In this document: positions 8,500 to 18,200 of the stretch, in pieces
Layout of the letters: each line of letters begins with the position of its first letter
Numbering within the stretch: position 1 is the stretch's first letter
DNA from: an uncultured Clostridia bacterium
GTDB taxonomy: Bacteria; Bacillota; Clostridia; Oscillospirales; Acutalibacteraceae
NCBI GenBank assembly: GCA_937880805.1
Contig: CALGRR010000105.1
Coordinates: 7,000 to 70,999 of the forward strand
Direction of reading: 5' to 3'
Length of the DNA: 64,000 bases
Program-made: the position numbers and the translations under genes
The notes under the pieces: generated by a model
The model's database searches: none
What the model was told of the DNA's origin: nothing
The model's input: only the letters and a program-made list of their open reading frames with translations

Positions 8500-8888
8500 T
8501 GAAAAATGTGGTTTTCAAAACCTACCGTGCAACCGAGATAAAGTTTGTCAATAAGGTTGAAAACGGCACTAAAATCGAGTTTGAAAACAAATACAGCTAT
8601 AATGTAAAATATTCACCCAATAACACTTGTATGGGCGAATTTACCGTTGAATGCTGTGACAAAACAAATAAAGATAAGTTTTATATCAAAGCGGTTATGC
8701 AGGGGATTTTCTCTTATAATCCCGAAGCGAAAAAAGAGCATATTCACGTTGAATCCTTCAAGGAGCTTTTTCCCTATATGAGGTCAATGATTGCTTCTTT
8801 AACAGTAAATGCGGGCATTCCGCCCGTGCATATTCCCAATTTTGATATCGAATCCCAGAGCATATATAAATTCGGCAAAAATTGCTGA
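8499..8888 (+). CDS. SecB-like chaperone family protein
   Basis: A 129-residue protein whose C-terminal third, ELFPYMRSMIASLTVNAGIP, followed by a P-rich segment and NFD, closely recalls the conserved end of SecB export chaperones (LFPYAR...NFD). Its beta-strand-rich N-terminal half is also compatible with that fold. SecB keeps preproteins unfolded for SecA in proteobacteria; Firmicutes usually lack it, so a direct role in export is unproven. Coupling to an exported cyclophilin fits a protein-folding or secretion role. Family assignment is from pattern recognition and needs a profile search. It is followed after 11 bp by alr. Confidence 0.6.
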   Translation: MKNVVFKTYRATEIKFVNKVENGTKIEFENKYSYNVKYSPNNTCMGEFTVECCDKTNKDKFYIKAVMQGIFSYNPEAKKEHIHVESFKELFPYMRSMIASLTVNAGIPPVHIPNFDIESQSIYKFGKNC

Positions 8889-8899
8889 GGTGATAAATT

Positions 8900-10042
8900 T
8901 TGAATCGCAGATTTCCCGATTACAAACGCAGCTTTGCCTGCGTTGACCTCGGAAAAATAAAAAACAATTTTGATGCTTTAAGAGGCTGCATTTCTTCCGA
9001 TGTGAAGATTATGGCGGTTATTAAAGCCGATGCATACGGTCACGGCTCGGTTGAGGTTGCAAAAGCTCTTGATAACAGAGCAGATTATTTTGCCGTTGCC
9101 GATATTGCGGAAGCGGTTGAAATCAAGAATGCAGGAGTTAAAACACCCATTCTTATTCTTGCATACACTAACCCGAGCTTGTTTGAAATTCTTGCAGAAA
9201 ACGGCTTTACCGCAACAATTTATTCTCTTGAAGATGCAAAAGAGCTTTCCGAAACAGCATCAAAGCTCGGCAAAAACGTTAAAATACATATAGCGGTTGA
9301 CACCGGAATGAGCCGCATAGGCTTTAATGATACTGCAGAAAATGCAGATATTGTTAAAGAAATTTCGCAGCTTGATAATATTGAAATTGAAGGCATATTC
9401 AGCCATTTTGCCTGTGCGGATATGGAGGATAAAGCCTCTGCACTCAATCAGAAAAAACGGTTTGATGCGTTCTTATCTATGCTTTCCGAAAGAGGCATTG
9501 ATATTCCCGTTAAGCATATTTCAAACAGTGCCGCCGCTATAGATATGGATTGCGGCTACAGTATGGTGCGTCTTGGTATATCCCTTTACGGAATGTATCC
9601 TTCGGATGAGGTTAACCAAAATAAGGTTGAGCTTTGCCCCGCAATGGAGGTTTTCAGCCACGTTATAAGGGTTAACGAGATTGATGCGGGGGTAGGTGTG
9701 GGCTACGGTCACGCCTATGTTGCAAAAGAAAAAATAAAGGTTGCAACCGTGAGCATAGGCTATGCAGACGGCTACAGCCGTGCATTTTCAAATAACGGTG
9801 TTGTGCTTATTGACGGCAAAAGGGCCTCGGTAATCGGCAAGGTTTGTATGGACCAGATTATGGTTGATGTGAGCCATATTGAAAATGTAAAAGCGGGCGA
9901 CCTTGTTGTTATAATGGGCAGAAGCGGCGATGAATTTATCTCTGCCGAGGAGCTCGGTGAGCTTTCAGGCAGTTTTAATTATGAGTTTATCTGCACTTTT
10001 ATGCCAAGAGTTAAAAGAACTTATTTTGATGAAACGGAATAA
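8900..10042 (+). CDS. alr: Alanine racemase
   Basis: PLP enzyme converting L- to D-alanine for peptidoglycan. The 380-residue protein has the PLP lysine K42 in VIKADAYGHGS and the C-terminal-domain tyrosine region VGYGHAYVAKEK, followed by CMDQIMVDVS. The start is TTG at 8900 with GAGGTGAT at 8887-8894; an upstream stop blocks longer forms. It is co-directional and close to the SecB-like gene and ends at a hairpin. Confidence 0.95.
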   Translation: MNRRFPDYKRSFACVDLGKIKNNFDALRGCISSDVKIMAVIKADAYGHGSVEVAKALDNRADYFAVADIAEAVEIKNAGVKTPILILAYTNPSLFEILAENGFTATIYSLEDAKELSETASKLGKNVKIHIAVDTGMSRIGFNDTAENADIVKEISQLDNIEIEGIFSHFACADMEDKASALNQKKRFDAFLSMLSERGIDIPVKHISNSAAAIDMDCGYSMVRLGISLYGMYPSDEVNQNKVELCPAMEVFSHVIRVNEIDAGVGVGYGHAYVAKEKIKVATVSIGYADGYSRAFSNNGVVLIDGKRASVIGKVCMDQIMVDVSHIENVKAGDLVVIMGRSGDEFISAEELGELSGSFNYEFICTFMPRVKRTYFDETE

Positions 10043-10044
10043 TA

Positions 10045-10077
10045 AAACGGCAGGCTTTTGTCTGCCGTTTATTATAT
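10045..10077 (+). terminator. Possible weak terminator after alr
   Basis: AAACGGCAG/CTGCCGTTT stem (10045-10053 with 10062-10070) with an 8-nt loop, followed by ATTATAT rather than a pure T tract. Confidence 0.5.
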
Positions 10078-10088
10078 AGGGATGTATT

Positions 10089-11138
10089 ATGACAGATTTG
10101 ATTTTAAGCGGTAAATCATCTTGGGAAAAAATCAAAGAAAGCGGCAAAAGCGTTGTTATCTACGGAATGGGCAACGGAGCAGATAAGGTGCTTGATGAGT
10201 TTATAAGACTTGAGATTCCCGTTATCGGAGTAACCGCAAGCGATGATTTTGTGAGAGGTCAGAGCTTCAGAGGTTTTAAGGTTAAAAAGCTTTCTGAATT
10301 TGAGGGTGATTTCATTGTTGCGGTTGCCTTTGCAAGCTGCATTCCTTCGGTTATGGCTCATATTTATTCGCTTTGCGAAAATCACAGAGTAATTGTGCCC
10401 TGCGTGCCCGTTTTCGGCAATGATATTTTCAGCAGAGATTTCATTGAAAAAAACAGAGCAGAAATTGAAAAAGCTTATGAGCTTTTTGTGGATGAAGAAT
10501 CAAAAAGAATTTATCGGGGATGCGTTGAATTTATGTTTGGCGGTGAGCTTGATATTCTGCAAAGCATAACGAGCGATAAAGATGAAGCTTTTATCAATAT
10601 TTTAAAGCTACAAAATAAAGAAACCTTCCTTGATTTGGGAGCATATAAAGGCGACACTGTTGAAGAATTCCTTTATTATACAAAAGGGGAGTATGAAAGC
10701 ATTATTGCCCTTGAACCCGACAGAAGAAGCTATAAAAAGCTTGTGTCTTATGCTGAGAACAAGAAAAATATTATAACCGTTCAAAAAGCGGTCAGCAGCA
10801 GCGATTCCGTTGCACTTTTCAATGCGGCGGCGGGCAGGCAGTCGTCATTTTCAGATAAAGGCGATGAGGTTGAAACCGTAACCGTTGATACTCTTGCAAA
10901 GGAAAAAACGGTAACTTACCTCAAAATGGATGTTGAAGGTGCGGAATATGAGGCACTTTGCGGTGCTGAAAAAACATTAAGAACTCATAAACCAAAGCTC
11001 AATATCGCTCTTTACCACAGAAGCGAAGATATATTCTTATTGCCGCTAAAAATCGCTTCAACCAATCCCGATTACAGATTTTATATCAGAAAACATCCTT
11101 ATATCCCGTGCTGGGATATGAATTTATATTGTATATAA
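10089..11138 (+). CDS. FkbM-family methyltransferase with N-terminal Rossmann-like domain
   Basis: A 349-residue two-domain protein. Residues 20-115 (IYGMGNGADKVLDEF, VIGVTASDD) look like the small nucleotide-binding domain found at the N-terminus of PglD-like and sugar-modifying enzymes. Residues about 180-320 are the FkbM SAM-dependent methyltransferase: DLGAYKGDTVEEF is the SAM loop, ALEPDRRSYKKL follows, and LKMDVEGAEYEAL is the FkbM hallmark. Such proteins usually methylate sugars or glycan precursors. The substrate is unknown; nearby rmlB and glmM are in keeping with cell-surface glycan work. Confidence 0.82.
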   Translation: MTDLILSGKSSWEKIKESGKSVVIYGMGNGADKVLDEFIRLEIPVIGVTASDDFVRGQSFRGFKVKKLSEFEGDFIVAVAFASCIPSVMAHIYSLCENHRVIVPCVPVFGNDIFSRDFIEKNRAEIEKAYELFVDEESKRIYRGCVEFMFGGELDILQSITSDKDEAFINILKLQNKETFLDLGAYKGDTVEEFLYYTKGEYESIIALEPDRRSYKKLVSYAENKKNIITVQKAVSSSDSVALFNAAAGRQSSFSDKGDEVETVTVDTLAKEKTVTYLKMDVEGAEYEALCGAEKTLRTHKPKLNIALYHRSEDIFLLPLKIASTNPDYRFYIRKHPYIPCWDMNLYCI

Positions 11139-11232
11139 TAAAAATTAATAAAGTATTTATAATATGCAGCTATTATATAAGCACGAAAATAATCATATAA
11201 TATTTTTAAAATAATCGAAGAAAGGTGTTAAA

Positions 11233-11898
11233 ATGCTTAAAACAAAAGATTTGTTTGATTTGTCTTACACAAAGGCTGCCGATTACCTGAACGGATTTGA
11301 GTATCCGTGGCAGGCACTTAAAGGAATAAAAAATCTTATTTTATCAATCGGTGAAACGCTTGACAGTTCAGAATACAATCAGCCCTCGCCAAATGTTTGG
11401 GTGCATAAAACCGCAGCCGTTTCACCCTCCGCCTTTATAGGTGCACCCTGCATTATAGGGGAGGGCACTCAGGTGCGCCACTGTGCATTTATCCGTGAAT
11501 CTGCTTTGGTCGGCAAAAACTGCGTTGTGGGCAACTCTGTTGAGCTCAAAAATGTTATTCTTTTTGATGAAGTTCAGACTCCGCATTATAACTATGTGGG
11601 CGACAGTATTTTAGGCTACAGGTCACATATGGGTGCGGGGTCGATAACATCAAATGTAAAATCCGATAAATCACTTGTGGTTGTTAAAAATAAAGATGAA
11701 GCTTATGAAACGGGTCTTAAAAAATTCGGTGCAATACTCGGCGATAATGTTGAGGTTGGCTGCAATACTGTTTTAAATCCGGGCACGGTTGTGGGATGCA
11801 ATTCAAATATTTATCCTCTTTCGTGTGTCAGAGGCACGGTGCCCGCAAACAGCATTTTTAAAACAGGCGGAGTAATTGTTGAGAAAGAAAGCAGATAG
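11233..11898 (+). CDS. Left-handed beta-helix (hexapeptide) protein, GlmU C-terminal-like
   Basis: A 221-residue protein made mostly of hexapeptide repeats: VSPSAFIGAPCIIGEGTQV, ALVGKNCVVGNSVELKNVI, AILGDNVEVGCNTVLNPGTV. The order SYILGYRSHMGAGSITSN-like (here GDSILGYRSHMGAG) matches the acetyltransferase half of sugar-phosphate nucleotidyltransferases such as GlmU, but the uridylyl domain is absent. It probably transfers an acyl group to a sugar phosphate or serves as a partner of a separate nucleotidyltransferase. It lies 11 bp before glmM, which makes glucosamine-1-phosphate, the natural substrate of such a domain; this is a strong contextual hint. ATG 11233 follows AAAGGTG. Confidence 0.75.
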   Translation: MLKTKDLFDLSYTKAADYLNGFEYPWQALKGIKNLILSIGETLDSSEYNQPSPNVWVHKTAAVSPSAFIGAPCIIGEGTQVRHCAFIRESALVGKNCVVGNSVELKNVILFDEVQTPHYNYVGDSILGYRSHMGAGSITSNVKSDKSLVVVKNKDEAYETGLKKFGAILGDNVEVGCNTVLNPGTVVGCNSNIYPLSCVRGTVPANSIFKTGGVIVEKESR

Positions 11899-11909
11899 GA
11901 GATTTATTT

Positions 11910-13301
11910 ATGGGTAAGTATTTCGGAACAGACGGTTTCAGAGGAGAGGCAAATGAAACATTAACTGCTGATGATGCATATAAAGTAGGCAGATTTCTCG
12001 GGTGGTATTACAGCGAATTAAAAAGGCGTAAAGGCATTGATGAAGCTCCCAGAATTGTTATAGGCAAGGATACAAGAAGATCCAGCTATATGTTTGAATA
12101 TACCCTTGTTGCAGGTCTTACTGCATCGGGTGCGGATGCTTATCTGCTTCATGTAACAACAACACCTTCCGTTGCTTATGTGACAAGAGTAGACGGCTTT
12201 GATTGCGGCATTATGATTTCAGCAAGCCATAATCCCTTTTTTGATAACGGAATCAAGCTTATAAACGGTGACGGCGAAAAAATTGATGATGAAACCATAA
12301 GCTATGTTGAAGCTTATATTGACGGAGAGCTTGAAGTTTTCGGCGAAAAAATGAAAGAGATACCGTTTGCAAAAAAAGAAAAAATCGGCAGAACTGTTGA
12401 CTATGTTTCAGGCAGAAACAGATATATCGGCTACCTTATTTCTTTGGGTATGTATTCATTCAAAGGCAAAAAGGTTGGTCTTGATTGCGCAAATGGCAGT
12501 TCATGGAATGTTGCAAAAGCTGTTTTTGACGCTCTCGGTGCAACAACCTGTGTTATTAATGCAGAGCCAAACGGACTTAACATCAATGAAAATGCAGGCT
12601 CAACTCATATTGAAGGCTTGCAGAAGCTTGTTGTTGAAAAAGGACTTGATGTTGGCTTTGCTTATGACGGCGATGCTGACCGATGCATTTGTGTTGATGA
12701 AAAAGGCAATGTATTATCGGGTGACCATATTCTTTATATCTGCGGAAAATATATGAAAGAAAAGGGGACGCTTCTGAATAACACGGTTGTAACAACTGTT
12801 ATGTCAAATCTCGGGCTTTATAAAGCGTTTGATAAAATCGGCATTGATTATGCAAAAACCGCAGTCGGAGATAAATATGTTTATGAATATATGATGAAAA
12901 ACAAAAACCGCTTGGGCGGTGAGCAGTCAGGCCATATTATTTTCACAAAATATGCCTCCACGGGTGACGGAATATTAACAAGCCTTATGGTAATGGAGGT
13001 TATGATGTCAAGAAAGCTGCCTATGAGCAAGCTTTCCGAAGGGCTTGAAATCTTTCCGCAGGAGCTTGTTAATGTGAGGGTAACGGATAAAGCGGCGGCG
13101 AGAAACGATGCAGATGTTATTGAAGCTGTTGAAAAAGCAGAAAAAGAGCTTGGCAATGAGGGCAGAATTCTTGTAAGAGAATCAGGCACAGAGCCCGTTA
13201 TCCGTGTTATGGTTGAGGCAAAGAGCATTCAGCTTTGCAAAAAATATGTTTCGGATGTTGTTGATACCATAAAAGCAAAAGGGTATTGCAAAGTGGATTA
13301 A
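11910..13301 (+). CDS. glmM: Phosphoglucosamine mutase
   Basis: Interconverts glucosamine-6-phosphate and glucosamine-1-phosphate on the way to UDP-GlcNAc. The 463-residue protein begins GKYFGTDGFRG, has the phosphoserine loop ISASHNP with S106, the metal loop DGDADR, the GGEQSGH sugar loop and the RESGTEPVIRV phosphate-binding loop near the C-terminus. These four motifs in order define the alpha-D-phosphohexomutase family, and the start and GGEQSGH favour GlmM over phosphomannomutase. It follows the hexapeptide gene by 11 bp with AGGAGA as ribosome site. Confidence 0.92.
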   Translation: MGKYFGTDGFRGEANETLTADDAYKVGRFLGWYYSELKRRKGIDEAPRIVIGKDTRRSSYMFEYTLVAGLTASGADAYLLHVTTTPSVAYVTRVDGFDCGIMISASHNPFFDNGIKLINGDGEKIDDETISYVEAYIDGELEVFGEKMKEIPFAKKEKIGRTVDYVSGRNRYIGYLISLGMYSFKGKKVGLDCANGSSWNVAKAVFDALGATTCVINAEPNGLNINENAGSTHIEGLQKLVVEKGLDVGFAYDGDADRCICVDEKGNVLSGDHILYICGKYMKEKGTLLNNTVVTTVMSNLGLYKAFDKIGIDYAKTAVGDKYVYEYMMKNKNRLGGEQSGHIIFTKYASTGDGILTSLMVMEVMMSRKLPMSKLSEGLEIFPQELVNVRVTDKAAARNDADVIEAVEKAEKELGNEGRILVRESGTEPVIRVMVEAKSIQLCKKYVSDVVDTIKAKGYCKVD

Positions 13302-13346
13302 AGTATTGTATCATATATATTAATGATATATTAAAGGAATGTTTAA

Positions 13347-14222
13347 ATGCAGTTTGTTGTAATGGATTTGGAATGGAATAATACCTATGCAAAAAAAGCA
13401 GACGGTTATATCAACGAGATTATCGAAATCGGTGCCGTAAAGCTTGATGAAGAGCTTGAAACCGTTGACACTTTCTCGTGCATAATCCGTTCCCAGATAG
13501 GCAAAAAGCTCAGAGGCAGCGTTAAAAGGCTCACCAATCTTACCAATGCCGATATAAGCACGGGTATGCCTTTTACCAAGGCTTTTTCACAGTTCAGAAA
13601 ATGGATAGGTAATGAGCAAACGGTTATTCTCACCTGGGGTGACGGAGATATAAGGGTTTTGCTTGATAACTTTAAATATCTCAACGGCATAAAAACCATT
13701 CCTTTTTTACAGAAATACTGCGATTTGCAAAAGGTTTTTCAAAAGCTTAATCAGTCTGTTCCGAAGGGGCAGCAGGTAGGGCTCACAACCGCCGCGGAAG
13801 CACTCGGAATAGACCCCGAAATTTATATTCATCACCGTGCGTTGGGCGACAGTATGCTCACCGCCGATGTTATGAAAAGATTCTATGATGCAAAGGCTTT
13901 TGAAGGCGATATTGTTGAGTGCAACGAGGATTTTTATTCCCGTCTGCTTTATAAAGCAAAGGTTATCCGCAATATTGATAACCCGCTTGTTGATAAAAAA
14001 CGCCTTTGCCACGCCTGCGATACCTGCGGAGTTTTTTGTGAACAGCTCACCCCGTGGAAGTTTCACGGCCAGTTTTTCAGAGCAAATTTCCATTGTTCGG
14101 AATGCGAAGTAACCTATTCCGTCGGCATAAGATTTAAAAAGCTTTATGATAAGGTGGAATACCGAAAAGTGGTTTCGGTTAAAGAAGCCGAACCTGCTGC
14201 AGAAACGGAGGAAAAGGAATAA
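13347..14222 (+). CDS. DEDDh-type 3'-5' exonuclease with C-terminal cysteine-rich domain
   Basis: A 291-residue protein with the DnaQ-like fold: the first metal pair is D7 and E9 in MDLEWN, the second acidic site is in WGDGDIRVL, and the HRALGDSMLTADV segment supplies the catalytic His and last Asp. The C-terminal 80 residues have paired cysteines (CHACDTC, CSEC) suggesting a zinc ribbon that could bind nucleic acid. Relatives in Clostridia are annotated as exonucleases or KapD-like, without a settled role. Its stop overlaps the rmlB start (TAATG). Confidence 0.8.
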   Translation: MQFVVMDLEWNNTYAKKADGYINEIIEIGAVKLDEELETVDTFSCIIRSQIGKKLRGSVKRLTNLTNADISTGMPFTKAFSQFRKWIGNEQTVILTWGDGDIRVLLDNFKYLNGIKTIPFLQKYCDLQKVFQKLNQSVPKGQQVGLTTAAEALGIDPEIYIHHRALGDSMLTADVMKRFYDAKAFEGDIVECNEDFYSRLLYKAKVIRNIDNPLVDKKRLCHACDTCGVFCEQLTPWKFHGQFFRANFHCSECEVTYSVGIRFKKLYDKVEYRKVVSVKEAEPAAETEEKE

Positions 14223-15238
14223 TGAAAATTCTTGTAACGGGCGGTGCAGGATTTATAGGCTGCAACTTTGTTTATTATATGCTTAAGAAGTATCCCGATT
14301 ATGATATTGTCTGCCTTGACGCACTGACCTATGCGGGCAACATCAAAAGCCTCAAAGAGGCAATGGAAAATCCGCATTTTAAGTTTGTGAAGGGCAGCAT
14401 ATCGGATAAGGATGCAGTCAACAAGCTTTTTGAAGAGGAAAAATTTGATATTGTTGTTAACTTTGCGGCAGAAAGTCACGTTGACCGTTCAATCGAAAAT
14501 CCGTTTATTTTTCTTGAAACCAATATTATGGGCACAGCTTGTCTGCTTGAAGCAAGCAAGAATTTCGGCGTAAAAAGATTTCATCAGGTTTCAACCGATG
14601 AGGTCTACGGAGATCTTCCGCTTGACAGACCCGACCTTTTCTTTACTGAGGAAACTCCCATTCACACCTCAAGCCCGTATTCATCGTCAAAAGCATCTGC
14701 GGATTTACTCACCCTTGCTTTTCACAGAACCTACGGCTTGCCCGTAACGGTTTCACGCTGTTCTAATAATTACGGACCCTACCAGTTCCCCGAAAAGCTT
14801 ATTCCTCTTATGATAATGAGAGCACAGGAGAATAAAAGCCTGCCCGTTTACGGCGAGGGTCTTAATGTTCGTGACTGGCTTTATGTTGATGACCATTGCA
14901 AGGCGATTGATATGATAATTCATAACGGCAGAGTCGGCGAGGTCTATAATGTGGGCGGTCATAATGAACGCAGAAATATAGATGTTGTAAAAACTGTTTT
15001 ATCGCATCTTTCAAAGCCCGAATCTCTTATTACCTATGTGAAGGACAGAGCAGGGCACGATTTAAGATATGCCATTGACCCTGCAAAAATATCTTCAGAG
15101 CTTGGCTGGGAGCCTGAAACCGCCTTTGATGACGGTATGAAGAAAACCGTTGAATGGTATCTTGATAATGCCGAATGGCTTGAAGATATAAAAAGCGGCG
15201 AATATGCGGCATATGCCGAAAAAATGTATGGAAATTGA
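14222..15238 (+). CDS. rfbB: dTDP-glucose 4,6-dehydratase
   Basis: Short-chain dehydrogenase-type enzyme that turns dTDP-glucose into dTDP-4-keto-6-deoxyglucose, the second step of dTDP-rhamnose and related sugars. The 338-residue protein has the NAD loop GGAGFIG, AAESHVDRS, the STDEVYGD motif with catalytic Asp/Glu, YSSSKASAD with the YxxxK pair, and SNNYGPYQFPEKLIP. The other rml genes are not next to it. It is translationally coupled to the exonuclease gene and ends at a convergent terminator. Confidence 0.92.
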   Translation: MKILVTGGAGFIGCNFVYYMLKKYPDYDIVCLDALTYAGNIKSLKEAMENPHFKFVKGSISDKDAVNKLFEEEKFDIVVNFAAESHVDRSIENPFIFLETNIMGTACLLEASKNFGVKRFHQVSTDEVYGDLPLDRPDLFFTEETPIHTSSPYSSSKASADLLTLAFHRTYGLPVTVSRCSNNYGPYQFPEKLIPLMIMRAQENKSLPVYGEGLNVRDWLYVDDHCKAIDMIIHNGRVGEVYNVGGHNERRNIDVVKTVLSHLSKPESLITYVKDRAGHDLRYAIDPAKISSELGWEPETAFDDGMKKTVEWYLDNAEWLEDIKSGEYAAYAEKMYGN

Positions 15239-15280
15239 AATAAACCTTGGCGGAATAGTTTCGCCAAGGTTTATTTTTTT
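15238..15280. terminator. Bidirectional terminator between rfbB and the subtilase
   Basis: AAATAAACCTTGGCG pairs with CGCCAAGGTTTATTT across a 9-nt loop, with a T tract on the plus side and A tract on the other. It serves two convergent genes; the subtilase stop codon overlaps its edge. Confidence 0.85.
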
Positions 15281-18200
15281 AAAAGACTATTATATCAACC
15301 AGAGAAAGTTTGCGTAAAATAAACATTATCGCTTTGACCGTGAACGAAATCAAAAGCTCAAGAAAAGTCATTCTGCATTCGATTTCTATTGTGTTTTCAA
15401 CAACGCTTCCGTCAATATTAGTAACCCTTGCTTTAACGGTTGCAACGCCTCTGCCTATGCTTAAAACTTCACCTTCCGATGAAACAACAATAATGCTCTT
15501 ATCCTCCGTGCTCCATTCAACCTCAGCGGGTATTGCATCCTCGGGAGTGGCAACGGCAATTACTTTTGTTGTATCAAGGAAAAGAAGCTCTTCATCAAAG
15601 GTGAACAGCAAAAGCTCTTTTATTGTGTTGTATTCAAGGGCTTCAATAGCTTCATAGATTTTTGCTGTGTGCTCATCAACCAAATTCTGCTCACAGGAAA
15701 AATATTCGCTTATGTCAATTTTAAGCAGAATATCAAGCTCAGAAAGGTCTTTATAAAGACTTCTGTCTATGGCTTGTGCCGCCTTAACCGCTTCGTTATA
15801 TGCCGTGTAGTCGGCGGGCTTGCTGTCTTTGGTGATAATCTTTGTGTAAATGCTTGTTACCTTATCAGGGTCATTCTGCGTGATTTTGCAGTAATAATAA
15901 GGTGCGGTATCTCTGTCTGTAAAGGTATAGTTTTCCGTTACCGCACCCTTAATGGGTGTGCCGCCCTCGGTTGATTTTTTTGTGTTCCAATACCATTGAT
16001 ATTCAAGGTCAAAGCCGATTGCGGTGGCTGTAACCGTTTCTGAATTCTCGGTAACATAATCGGGAAGCTCGCTGTAAACAAACGGAATGGGAATAAAGGT
16101 GTAGCCTTTGTGGTTTGCATAGCGTTCAACAAAGGTTCCCGCCGTGCCGTAAACGGTGAGGTTTTCAACGCTTGCCGTTGATTCAACAAATCTGTTGCTG
16201 AGCATAATGCCGCCGTTTTCAGGCATACTCTCGGTTGAAACAAGATTTCTTGCATCAATGAACATTATTGTGCTGCCGTCAAATGCGTTTTTCTGAATAT
16301 GCTCAACGCTGCCGAGACCGAGCAGGAAAATATTGTTGCAGCCTCTGAAGGTGAAACGCTCAAGATTTTCAACACCGCTTAAATCAATCATCATAATATT
16401 CGGCGTATTTTTGAACATATTCATTACCGTTTTCTTCATTTTCGGAGCAGAGAAAAGCAGAAGATTGGGCGGAAAATATATTTTAGGTGCCGCTTCAGTG
16501 TAAAGAGATTCTTCAAATGTCAGCATTTCGGGAAGATAAAGCCAATAAAGCGATTCACATTTGCTGAATGCATTTGAATAAACCGTTTGTGCAAGCGGAA
16601 GATTAACCTCTTCAAGAGCAATGCAGTTTTCAAAAGCATTTGAAAGCACCTGGGTTGCGGCAGGGAATGAGATGTGTTTGAGATTTGTGCAGGTGCTGAA
16701 GGCACCTCGGGGAATACAGCTCAGATTTCCTATTTCAGCGTTAACAAGAGATACGCAGCCCTTGAAGGCACCGTCGGGTAATTCCGAAAGAGAGTTTATT
16801 TTCAGCGTTGACATAGCCGCACATTCGCTGAAAGCATCCTTGCCTACAGAGCTTAAATAATCAGCCTCAAATCCGCCGAGACCCGAATGCGTAAATGCAC
16901 CGTCGGGTACTGAGGTTATTCCGGATAAATCAAGGCTAAAGGTTGTTCCGTAAACCTCATATTGGTTTTTGCCTGCATAATAAAATGACTGTTCGCCTAT
17001 TTCGGCTATCTGCCCCATAAACAGATTCTTTAAATTAATACAGTTTAAGAAAGCCTTATCGCCGATTTTTGTTGTGTTTTTGGCATAAACGGTTTTTATA
17101 ATCTCATTCTCGGAAAAAGCCTCGCTGTCAATGAAAGTAACTGTATCGGGCAGAATAACCTCCTGCAGCTCAGCATTTTTAAAAGCAGCTTCACCAACAC
17201 CTCTAACGGTTATTCCGTTATAAACTTCGGGCACGCTGATGCTGAATTTGTTGCCGGTGTAATTTGTTATAATACCGTTTTCGTCAATAACAAGATCTCC
17301 CGGGTCGGCATACGGCGCAATCATCAGTGATGAGGTTGCAAGACCCGAACGGTAAAGATTGGGAGCGTATGCCGTAGCAGTAATAACTGTTGTTCTTTCA
17401 ACCGCTATCGGAGTGCCGTCATATACTTTTGCCTGAGGGTTTGTTCTTGTTGGTATAGAACGGTCTGTTGTGTAATAAACGGTTGCATCCGGAGTTTCAC
17501 AGCTTATTTCAACATATTGCGTTTCAAAGAAAAATCCTTGCGTTATTGAAATAACAGGTGTTTCCGCCTTTTCATACGGGCTGTAGCCGCCGCTCGGGTC
17601 GGGGGCATAAACAAGACCCGCACCGTATTTTATCTGTGAATCCATTTCGGCAAGCTTAACCGCATTTTCCTTCATTATTTCCTCAACCTCGTCGGCTGAA
17701 GCGTTTCTGTCAATGCCTCTCAAGGTTGCGGCAAGGGCGGCAACAAACGGAGCTGAATATGAAGTTCCGTTTTGCTGAACCGTATTGCCGTTTAAGGTTG
17801 CAACCATAACCTGAACACCGGGTGCCGCAAAATCAATCATTTCGCCGTAGTTACTGAAGTTTGCGATAATATTGGATTTATTTAATGCAGAAACCGCAAT
17901 AACCTCTCTGTAGGCGGCAGGGTAGTAGGGTGTATCCGTGCCGTAATTTCCTGCTGCGGCAATTACCATTATATCTTTTTCAAGGGCTTTTCTTATTGTT
18001 TCATAAAGTATATCGGAGTTTTCTTGAAAGCAAAGGCTTAGATTGATTACATCAACGCCGTCGTTTATAGCACAGTTTATTCCCGCAACAACAGATAAAA
18101 CTGTTCCGTCTTTATAGTGGTCAAGAACCTTATAAGGCTTGATATAAATGTTATCAAGAGTTGAATCAGCAATAACGCTTGCAACACCCGTTCCGTGCCC

